Source: Nemertoderma westbladi (Eukaryota; Xenacoelomorpha; Nemertodermatida; Nemertodermatidae). Taken from it: 59,803 nucleotides of DNA. The DNA lies in contig JAUCBJ010004928.1 of assembly GCA_032718475.1 (NCBI GenBank), positions 1-59,803 on the forward strand. Reading direction: 5' to 3'. The notes beneath the pieces were generated by a model. It did no database searches, was not told where the DNA came from, and saw nothing but the letters and a program-made list of their open reading frames with translations. Position numbers and translations under genes: made by a program. Every line of letters begins with the position of its first letter. Position 1 is the stretch's first letter. Below are positions 13,101 to 25,100 of this stretch, piece by piece.

Positions 13101-16100
13101 TCTTTCCAACTTACCTCCTCTAACATTGTTCGCATACTCTTTCCAACTTACCTCCTCTAATATTGTTCGCATACTCTTTCCAACTTACCTTCTCTAATAT
13201 TGTTCGCATACTCTTTCCAACTTACCTTCTCTAACATTGTTCGCATACTCTTTCCAACTTACCTTCTCTAACATTGTTCGCATACTCTTTCCAACTTACC
13301 TTCTCTAACATTGTTCGCATACTCTTTCCAACTTACCTTCTCTAACATTGTTCGCATACTCTTTCCAACTTACCTTCTCTAACATTGTTCGCATACTCTT
13401 TCCAACTTACCTCCTCTAACATTGTTCGCATACTCTTTCCAACTTACCTTCTCTAACATTGTTCGCATACTCTTTCCAACTTACCTCCTCTAACATTGTT
13501 CGCATACTCTTTCCAACTTACCTCCTCTAACATCGTTCGCATACTCTTTCCAACTTACCTCCTCTAACATTGTTCGCATAATCTTTCCAACTTACCTCCT
13601 CTAACATTGTTCGCATACTCTTTCCAACTTACCTCCTCTAACATTGTTCGCATACTCTTTCCAACTTACCTCCTCTAATATTGTTCGCATACTCTTTCCA
13701 ACTTACCTCCTCTAACATTGTTCACATACTCTTTCCAACTTATCTCCTCTAACATTGTTCGCATACTCTTTTCAACTTACCTCCTCTAACATTGTTCGCA
13801 TACTCTTTCCAACTTACCTCCTCTAACATTGTTCGCATACTCTTTATCTCAACTGATATTGTCTTAACTTGCACATTGGCTTCCTTGATAAACTCATTAA
13901 CTTCCTGACTACCGGTATGGCCGACTCCTACAGCTGTAGTGTAGTCAGCACCAGACATCTCCAGGGCGTCAATGCATTCGGAGAATGTGCTGAAGAGGTT
14001 ATTATTGTGAACAAAGTCGATATAGTTAGCTAAGAGAATCTCAACAGCGTCGGCTCGGCCATATTTAGTTGTCCAAGTTTCCAATTTACCTGTGGATAAT
14101 AATAACTTTATATTTGATTTATACTGTATATATATTGCGCTGTTTTACACTCTGACGCGAACAATACATTCATATATTATTTTCTGATTGGATTGTGTGT
14201 TTCTGACCAGCTCGGAGTCGATGCTGGTTGTGTAGACTTCTTCAAGGCGTACGAGTCTGTGTCAAGAACACGTATATCCGAAATACTTCCAGTCTACGGG
14301 ATTCCTGATGAAATGATCCACAACATTCATTTTCACTTCAGAGGGCACATAGTGGCAATAATTTACCGCAGGTGGAAAACGTGATCTCCAGCCCAAATTT
14401 CAAAATACTTTCGTTTATTGTTTTGGTTAGAAAACACCGCCACTGTAACCTGTTACTTTCCCTTAATGTTTTAAATTAAAATCAATTAATTATTTTATCC
14501 CACTAAACACACAGTTCGTGTTTGCGGTGAATTTACGCCATTGAATCACAGAGGGAGATAATTCATTTGAAGTTCTGTGGGAGACCTTCAGAAGGAGACA
14601 CAGACACCTTAATGTTATTAGGAATGTCCTTCTTGGAGACTCACTAGCCTCAGTTGGACATTCTTAACATCCCTAATTCGGATGGTGTGGAGATATACAG
14701 TGTGATGAGCCACTGCTTCTGCTGCAGTTCTCATATTATTCATATATTTCCACAATTTATTACTATTACATGCTAAAATATTAAATTTATTTGATAAATT
14801 TTCGCTGCTTTATTTAAATGTGATAATTAAAGCATTGGCATTATTTCAATTCCACTGGTCCTTAATTTTTTGTTTCCTGGACGGAGAAAAAAAAGGAAAT
14901 ACAGTATAACTAGGCAGTCTCCGCAGGGACTCCCTCCTCGAGAATTACCCAAGTATCTAAAACTATAATAGGGCAGCTTATGGAGACTACAGTTTCCTCA
15001 TCCATAGAGAGAAACTGCTTCTTTCCGAAGAAGGCCCCCAACAGGGAGATCCCGAAGGAACTGCCATTTTTGGGGACACCACAAACAAGCTAAACCACTC
15101 CATGGAATCAGAATTCAATATCTGGTACCTAGACGATGTTATAAGTCCAGCAGCGTGATATCTAACAGTCTGGTCTGTCTGTAAGTTTATGATACAGCCC
15201 ACATGACTGCTGTCTGCAGACCGAAGTCTGAATGTAAAAAGGGGTATTTGCTCAGCAGTAGTAATCCTGCAGAATGTATTATCTATATAACAATATGTAT
15301 ATGAGTCTGAATGTAACAGTAGATATATCAATCCCTAACTGTGGGGCGAGCCACGAAAGTAAAAACATGTTGAGACACGATAAGTAATTAATGTACAGTA
15401 CATATCAGACGATGGTAATGTGGCGGGCAGTTACGAGGTGGTCCTCCATGACCTTCGGACAATCATCGTGGAGGGGAAGAGGTGTGGGTTCACGCTAAGC
15501 TAGTGCAAGCTGTTTTTCCTTGGGGATCCATCCACAGATGAGCGCGCCCACATCCATGGCGAATTCAATGCCATATGTGAGGGAATTTTGGTCCCGGACC
15601 TCACAAACCTCACCATTCTGGGTGTCCCGATAGGTAATTCAGCCTTGGAATGCTGTATGGAGTCCAAGGTGGCCAACCTGCAAACCCTGAGCGGCCGCCT
15701 GTCTCTTTTAGACAGTCACCATGCTTTCTTCCACCTAAAGAACTCCTTCGCCATCCCCCGCCTCATTTACTTTCTCCGCTCTGCCCCGTGCTTCGACGTC
15801 CCACTATTCTTGGAGCAATACGACCAGGTCCAGTGATCTGCTCTCCAGGAACTCACCAACACCGATATTACCAACTCAGCCTGGATCCAGGCCTGTCTCC
15901 CGGCCCAAGTGGGAGGTCTTGGATTGAGCTCTGCTAAGCAGCTCGCACCATCTGCCTATCTGGCTTCAGCGGCTGCTTGCAGGCCTCTATCCACCCTCCT
16001 CTACAACCCAGAGATTTCTCCCACCCCCCTTACAGACACCACCCCCACCACTCCAGGAGACCTCCCTCACTGTAGTGATCCGATGTCGCTCGAGGCCCTA

Positions 16101-19100
16101 GTCTCTGGGACTCCTCCATCGCCCCAGATACCACCCCACCAACCAATGGGAAGCAGGGTTCCTGGACAATGCCAATCCACCAGAGGAACTTCGCTTCTCT
16201 CCGGGAATCCGCATCCCAAACTGACCTCACCCGGTTGAACGCCCTGGAGGATCTGATCCCTAGCTGCTGGATTGATGCCATCCCAATATCATCCTTGGGT
16301 CTTAAACTCACTGACGCCCAGCTCCGCATTTCTATGGCTACCCGCCTGGGATGCAAGGTGATGGAGCCACACAGCTGCATCTGCTGTGGTAAACTGGTGA
16401 ACTCTCCTGCCAGAAGAGCGCTGGTCACCAAGCCCACCACAGTATTCTGAACGACATTGTGCGGTGATCGATCATTAACCAGCTGTGGAGTTCTACCTGT
16501 GTTGGAGCCGCCGGGTCTTTGCTGGAATTACGGGAAGCAGGTGGATGGAGTAACCTTGGTTCCATGGAGCCCAGGCTGGACCCTGGCCTGGGACACCACC
16601 GTTATCGACCCACTCGCTCCCAGCCACCTCCACACGAGCCAAACCAAAGGCGGCTGCGTAGCCGAGCAGCAGGAGGCCCATAAACTCGGCAAATACCGGG
16701 AGCTCAGCGACCGGGGCTACCAGTTAACCATGGTCGCCTTCGAGACGTTTGGCCACCCCAGTCCAAAAACGGCTGAGTTTCTACAGGAACTGGGAAAGAG
16801 GATCGCCCTCCAGACGCAGGAACCCCGATCCCACCGTTTTCTACTGCAGCGGATCCTCATCGTGATCCTAATTGGGAACACTGCATCCATACTGGGATCC
16901 ATCGACTCAGCATCCGAAGGACTATACGACATCCTGGGGGATCTGTAACTGGTGTCATCTTCTCCAATAGAATTTAAGAACAATATGAAAAGTGCATATA
17001 AAAGCGATATGTTCCGAAGCTGGGATGCTGGCAATGCGGGAGAGACGAATGAGGGTTTCCCATAAAGACTTTCGGATAGCAAGGGATAACGTTATTTACA
17101 AAAAGACAGAAAACATGCCCTGGACAATGTTCATGTAACTATTTATGAATTTACTATCTATGAATACTATGTATTCATTATACAGTATAATATAATATTA
17201 TCTATAATGATCATTAATAATAACATTATAAATTAAATAAATAAATAAAAGTGATTTACTAGGCATTTAGAATCCCAAGATTTGATAGTTAAGCGAAACA
17301 TAAAGCGCATGTTAAGAAATAAAGCAAGAATTCTTTGGAATTCTGATGGTATTCAAAAAATTCTGAGGAGCGAACTATTTTAAGATGGTGTTGCGGAGAC
17401 ACACACAAGAACACGTGTTATGAAAAAATCTGCAACCATGGTATGGTGTTATAATGGAACTAGAAAGCCTGTGGCCCAAAGTTTTTTCAGTCCATGTACA
17501 TATACGTGAATATGTTGAGGGCGGCAGAGACAATGAGTTTTCTGTCGGCGTCATCCTCCGGTGTGAGAAGGATATCGTTGGCGGTTGGAGCATTGCATGG
17601 GGCACGTGAGAAGGCATCGGCTGTCACGTGTTTGCTGCCGCATTGGTGTCGTGCCGTAAAGTTAAAGCGTGACAGCAGCATTTTTAATTTCAACAGCCGG
17701 TCAGTGGTGACCTGGTCCATCCGGTAGTCATTCAAGATCGGTATGAGCGGGCTGCTATCGGTGACGAGCATGAAGTGCTGGAGTCCATCGAGAAAATAGC
17801 GGCACTTATGCGCCACCCATTCAGCACAAAGGGCCTTAGAGTTCCACCATCCCCAACCAGTTGGCCTCATGCTTGTTTGGCCAGGGTATGTGAGCAACAT
17901 TGGACAGTGCACCACTGGTTATTGTCGGAGTCCCACTGGGGGAGTAGAAAGCCCAGGCCATTTATGCGGGAGGCGTCTGTCAGCAGTTCGGTGCGGTGGT
18001 CTGGATGGAAGCCGGACAGATAGTGCGGACTTGATAGAGTAGCATGGGTTGCCTCGAACGCCTCTTGGTGTTGGGGGAGCCAAATCCATGGGTTCAGATT
18101 CGAGTTTAAACAGCGGAGCGGTTCGACGAGTCGCGTTATCTCCACAGTTGAGTTCCCGAGTTGTTGGGCGAGTCCGAGGAAAGAGCGGAATTGCCGGTGG
18201 TTTGTGGATATGGGGAAATGGCGGAGGTCATCCGATAGGGCCTGGTTAATCCGATAGTGGCCATGGGAGACCAAATAGCCTCCATAGCGGACCCCAGCCT
18301 GGCAGAATTGCACCTTGGTCGTATTGATGGAGAGGGCCGTGACGTCGCAGGCAGCGAGGATCCGGGCAACAGCCTCTGGGTGCTCATCTGCTGTGTTGGT
18401 GTAGATGAAGATGTCTTCGACAATCCTCCCGATGATGGGAATTCTGCGGAGGGCTTTGTCCATCCGGGCATTGAACACATCGGAACTACCATGCCTCCCC
18501 ATTGGCATACGGCAGTAGCGGATTCGTCCTCGTGGAGTGACGAATGTGGTAAGGTGGCAGCTGGCAGGGTCCAGGCCGACCTGATGGAAGCCCTTCAGAC
18601 CGTCGAGAACCGTGAAGAACCAAGCGGAGGTTGGAATCCAGGAGACCACCTGGAAGGGTGCGGGGGTGTAGTAGGTGGGACGTACAGTGGCCTTGTTGAG
18701 TTTGCGGAGGTCAACTGTAATCCGCACTTGGTGGGGTCTTTCTTCCTAGTCACTACCATCGGACTGAGCCACTCACCAGGGTTCCTTTCGTCATTGGCGG
18801 GTTCAAGGATGCCCATGGTGACCTGGTCATCCAGCTCGCGGTTTAAAGCATCCTAGAGGTTAATGGGAATGGCCAGATTGGTGTAGGAGTTTATAGGGTG
18901 GGCATCCAGTTGGAGTTTAATTGTAATGTTCCCTCCTGCCATAATGCGGCAATTCCCTGAGAGTGGTTGGGGAAAGCGCTGTTGGAGGGTCCCCCAAACA
19001 GCAGACCTGGCAGCTGCATCATTGGAAGGTGGCATGGTGGTGGGCAGGTGGGTGGGTGTTATGTCCATCATTTTCATGGGAGCCACCAACTGAAACGTGG

Positions 19101-22100
19101 TTGTCTGGTAGGACCATGGGGTGGCGCTGGGTGGAGGAGGGGGCCCTTGAAGTAGTGGCCCCCACCAAGGACTGGGCTCTGCAGGATGCCCAAAAGGAAG
19201 CAGGCCTTCTGTGAGAGCAGTGGTTGTTGGAGTCCCTCGATAACCAATATGTCCATTGTGAAGGCTGTGTGGAGGGCGTGGCACTGTAGGGTTGCCCCAA
19301 AGATACCCTTAAAAGGCCAACCCGAGTGGAATCCATTAGCGAGGCGTGGTGCCTTTGGGGGTGGAGTCAAAGTGCGCAGGTTGGTGAATGTCCCGCCAAA
19401 GGAGAGGAATATAGCAAATGGGAGCGCCGTGATATTCGCCCTGGTCGTCCCAGGGTCCTCTTGGTTTAGAAGGACACATACGGTCGTAATGCCCGGTTGT
19501 ACCACAGTGGCGGTCACCTGTAGACTGGGGCACTTTTTCCCAGCAGTGTGCTGTGGGTATCTGCATTGTTGGCAGATGTTGGGTGGTGGTTGGTGTCGGC
19601 GGTTCTGGGGTTGGCGACCTGGGGTTGGTGTCGAATGGGTCGCCATGCTGCGGGATGCCTTGGCAGTAGTCATGAAGACGTTGAAGGAGGCGGCATCCTT
19701 TCGTGCCACCCAGACCGACTGGGTGCGTTCGAGGGCATCATTGAGGGTGGCTCCGTTCTCGAGACGGAGGAGTTGTTTGTTCACCTCATGGTTCTTGAAT
19801 CCGGCCACATACTGATCCAGTAGGTGGTCGTTTAGGTGCGCTTCCGCTGTCTGCAGCACTCCAAAGCGACATTTCGAGGCGATGTCACGGAGGTGTACGA
19901 AGAACATCTCCAGCATCTCTTCGGGGAGGCATTGGTGGTGGGAGAGTTACCCCATATATAAATGTATATGACACAAAATTCAATTCAATTTTTACAACTT
20001 CCAATAAACGCCAATCAATTAATATTCCGATAAATTCCTACAACAGTTTGTCAATCTATTAAATCTACTCAATGATGACTATAATAATTTCTGCTACCCA
20101 GGATTTGACCTCAGAATGACCTCCTATTCATTAAGTTCAATGTTTGAAAAGCTCTAAAAGAGTGTCTTGGCGCTTGTAGAAGACTAGCCCTTAGTTGTTT
20201 TTCCATTAGAAAGCAAAAACGTATTGTAAAAACAAAACTTATTTTTTCAGCCCTACTAACTACTGTAGAAGTACCTTTTGCGTAAGAAGAGCTAAAGGTA
20301 CTCCGAAACTGTCATTGGCTACAAATATTTAAATCTAGACCATTAGACTAAGGAAATCTGACAGAGCTAGCTACCAGGCTTTAAAACCTCATTGGGAACA
20401 GGCCCCAACAATGTGATATTGGTTGTTCTCATCAGGATGTTCTAAATACAGAAGTATGAGGAACTGATGGACAGAGGCTACATGTTCTGTCCAGTTGCCT
20501 TTGAAACTTTGGGCCGGGCAGGACCTAAAACAAGAGTTCCTGGCAGAGATAGGGGCGAGGCTGAGAGATTCAACCAAAGAGCTTCGCTCCCACATTTTCC
20601 GCCTGCAGAGGTTGCTGCTGCTGGTCGCATCCAGATGGGTATTGCGGCTTCCCATCCTCGGTACCATCGGTGAGGAGAGGGGCAGACTAATGGACCTTCT
20701 GGAATGATTACAATCCTTCCTATATTTGTGATTGCGGTTAATAAATATTCGAATTGTTATTGAATATTATTATGCAAGAACAATAATAATTAGAACTTCA
20801 GTGTAACTTTAATTGATTATGTTTATTTCATTTACTGTTATTATTAATATTAATTAATATACTACTCGAATTTACTAAAAAAAATATGATTGAAATCCTA
20901 TTTTGTAGGGCTTATTCCATACTTGTCCGAGTTCGCTCGACATACAGTAGTATTCCATAGTGATGGTATATTCCTCCTAACTTCAACGATTTTTCTTGAT
21001 TCTCAAGTGAGATTAGAAGTTAGACGGTGATTTCAGATCGGCTTACCTTCGGACAGAAATAACAAGGCCAATAAACGGAACTTGGCCTCATCGTAGTCCA
21101 GCCGATGTAGACGTAAAGTTGATGCCTTGGCAACAATGGTCAGTCGATCTTCCATGTCAGATAGGAGGCGAGTAGGAGCCGTACAGGTGGGTTTCAACGC
21201 GTAGAAATCATTAACAACAAGAGCTGTGTTAGCGAAAAATGACTGAAAAACAACATTAAGTAATAAGTATAAACCATGTAATGGTCAACCATGACTATTT
21301 TGTACAAAAGAGCACTCAGTGGGTTCAGTGAATACAGTGGGTTCTCTTCATGAACAAAGGTGATTAAGAAAATGGTAGTAAGAAAAAAGGTCTGATGTGT
21401 TCTTAGAAAGTGTGATGCACACTATAGTAGAAGTAATGTACCCCAAAGTGGTTTTTATATGAAATCAATTTTGTCTCAAGAACTCAATTACCTTATGTTG
21501 GCTTATTGCGGTTTCAATCCACTTTATAGATTCCTCGTACTTGATGTCCGACGGAAGTTTCTCACGAAGTATGGCCTCTGCTTCACTCAACCACGCCCCT
21601 ATCTCTCCCATCTGACCTTCCAACGAACTATCAATGCGTGCCAACCATCTTCGGGAAGAGTAAAATAAATATAATTTAGACCCATATTGTTACCATATGT
21701 ATATTTAATCATCTAATTTCATTTACTTCTACCTCAACTAGTAGTTATTATGTTATTGTTAGTAGTCATTGAGTCAAGTACAATGCACACATCTCCAACC
21801 AGACACTATATAACATTGGAGGTGTCTCATTGGTTCCCTCAAGCTTAACACTAGAACAAAATCGCCTCCGCTTTGCAGGACATTGCTTTCGCCGTGAGGA
21901 CCAGCCCGTGCATAATCTTGTGCTATGGCAGCCTCATGGAGTGAATAAGCATGGTGGACAGCCCATGACTTTCTTGAGACGCATCTTAAAGGACACTGGC
22001 CTTGGAGATGCGGATGATCTAGCAAATGTCATGGGTGATAGGGAGTTGTGGCGGCGCAATTTTGTTCACAAGCCGGCACAACATTCTTAAAAATGCAGCT

Positions 22101-25100
22101 GCAATGCAGCATGCAGATCCTAGTAGTAGTAGTAGTTATTACATGGTAGATCTAATGATATATTTATATATAAATATATGATATAAACTGTCACTTAAAG
22201 TCTTGATGGCGAATATGTATGACACATACAGTGACAATGTAATAGATAAAAAAAATAAATAAACGAAAACGGCAGCGACAAGGAAATGAAAAACACCGGC
22301 AAGATGATTACCGGCCATGTGAGAAGCGGATTGATCTGTGTAATTGTGAACCAGAAAGTCAGCATCAAACCCAAATAGTCCACAACTTTAAATTTCAATT
22401 TTAAGTTCTCAAATAATCTTAAAAGCGACATGAAACTTTAGTGTTATTCTTTATCTCGGTTTTAAATTCATTGTTTTCGATTGAATTCTTGCATACAATA
22501 TCAATGTTTTATCACTTATTTAATGACAACATTAAAAAAACACGGATTGCGTAGACAAGTTTGTTCAAGTTTTTAAATTAATTTTCTTTACCAAAAGCGT
22601 TTTAACCCTATAATAGGGACCAAAAAGTTCAAATGTTGGAGATAGATCTGGCAAAGAGGTTAATTAGATAGATACGATAATAGATTAGCCGTCAGGTCTT
22701 ATCTATTTCATATACAAGTACAATATAACCACTGACCTTCGCATTTCCTCTGTGACGTGGTCCCACAGCTGGGTGGCGGCTGCGACACGTTGCTCTGACA
22801 ACCAGACAGTTCGGTTGTGTTCAACATCTTGCTGCAATGATGTGTAGACAGCTTTGCGTTTCTTCCGTTCAACTCGCAATTCTTGGTACCGCTATTCAGA
22901 AAATGAGAACGTATATTGTTCTAGAACGTATATTGTTCTAGAACGTATATTGTACACACATTAAATTATTTTTTATATATATTATTATTGTCTTCAATAT
23001 TCGAAACTGCAATGTTTTGAATTATTCAAATGTTTGTTTAAAATTTTCTTACATAAATAAAATATTTTTAACATAAATGATGCTGAAATAGATATTATTA
23101 TTATTAATAAAACGTGCAAAATACACAAAAAAGTGAAAGATGAATTATATTTATTGATTTCAGCAGTTTTTCCATAATTAATAGTATTTTTTTCATTCGA
23201 CTCACAGACCTCATATTCAACCTCTAGAGAACCGAAGGCGAGACCATCTTTAACAAGTTCTAAGAACGTCGCAGTCTGTCCCAACCAGTCTAGTAGACCT
23301 TCATATAGTGACTCCTCACGTTGGGCTATGCTATCAACTGTGTCACTAACATAATGCTTCAACTACAAACAATATTATAAACACTTAATTGTTTTAAATT
23401 ACATACAAATTTTACAAAATGTTCGATATAATCTTTGATCGTTTAATTACTAAGGTAATAAATGTCATGTTAATATCACAAACTTCGACTTTGTCTAATT
23501 CTTTGGATTGGACTGCTCCTATTGACTGCCTATTCTGATTAATGCCTAGGGTATTATATTAAACCTTAACAATAATGTAAAAGTGGATCCTCCAGGAAGC
23601 TTTGCTCATTATTTTGTAGAACCAACAAACTAACATATCAGATTAAAATGGTTGTTATTGTTACTTCTCACTTGAAGTTCTAAGTAATGACAGGTTTTAG
23701 ACACATTACCATGTAATAATTTATACTAAATCAAATATGATTATGGATATTAATTTGAGTTACCCCATTACATGTAAAGGGCAATAAACTGATGGCTGGT
23801 AACCATGATGATGGCTAGTATTAACCATCACCATCCCTTTATAAATCGAGATAGTATATGGAGAATTTATTTAAAAATTGGATAAAAGCTAAATGGAAGT
23901 TTATTTATCACTCTATAAACTGCATTTTATGTAAGCTCCAGATATTGGTGTTATAAATCAAATCTTGTTCTGGAAATTTACTTATATTGTTAGTTTTTGA
24001 ATCCACAAATTTAGAGCAATATTTCAGATATCAACTCCTACACGAAACCCACCCTGGGTCCCCTCCACCGTCTACCCCCTTTACCACCTACCCTTACATA
24101 CCAACCTCCTACCCACCCAGTGTCCCACCTTCCCACGCCAGTGCTTTCGCCGTGAGGCCCAGCCAGTGCCTAATCTTGTACTTTGGCAGCCTCATGGAGT
24201 GAATCAGCATGGTGGACAGCCCATGCCTTTCTTGAGACGCAGTCTTCAAGGACACTGCCCTTACCGATGCGGCTGATCTCGCACCTGTCATGGGTGATAG
24301 GGAGTTGTGGCGGTGCAATTTTGTTGACAAGCCGGCACAGCATCCTTACCCACCCAGCTGCAATGCCGCACGCCGACCCTCGTCGTCGTAGTGTCCCACC
24401 CATCTCCTACCTACCCAGTGTCCCACCCACCTCCTACCTTCCCAGTGTCCCACCCACCCAATGTCCCACCCACCCAATGTTCCACCCACAACCTACCTAC
24501 CCAGTATCCTACCCAACCCACGTCATCCCTCACCCAACCCACCTCCCACCCACACAGTTTCCCCACCCACCTTCGATGGTTCACCAGCTTCCGGGAACTT
24601 CTTGATGAACTCAGCGATGTAGGTCATTATTGACTTCTCGTCGGGTTTACCAACGTCCACATCCTTTGGGTCCAACAATCTCGGTATGTCCAGATGTCTC
24701 TCTGCCAATGTGAACGCGTTATCCAGGTTATTGTGCACCGAGTTGTGCCGAAGTTGTGCCATATCAACCAAGTCTGGCCGAATTGCGTGTACAAGACCGT
24801 TGAATGCCACACCATCCCGCCAACTATCCCCAAAGTTGTCTATTTTTTCTCCAACTTTCCTATAAATGATAAAATAAAAAAATAACATTACAATTATTTA
24901 TATTCTAATATATTGTGTTTATGCATGTGTATGAGTTATCTAGAATTACATCTCCTAGACTTGAAAGAAGATACATTTTATGTTGTAACCCACTTCTTTT
25001 TCCAATTATTTGTTATATTCCCAGTTTCAGTTCAGTTCAGTTTAGTTTCAGTTTATTTATTTATTTCACGAATATAAAGTACATACAATATACATACCAA

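Noticed and set aside
4057-13846. CRISPR-like array
   Set aside because: Units are directly abutting with no unique spacers, and the unit is explained by an exon-intron boundary in a eukaryotic gene.
15650-19823. Many overlapping long frames on both strands in the 15.6-19.8 kb GC-richer region
   Set aside because: They are antisense or shifted shadows of the LINE and Gypsy remnants and lack recognisable domains.
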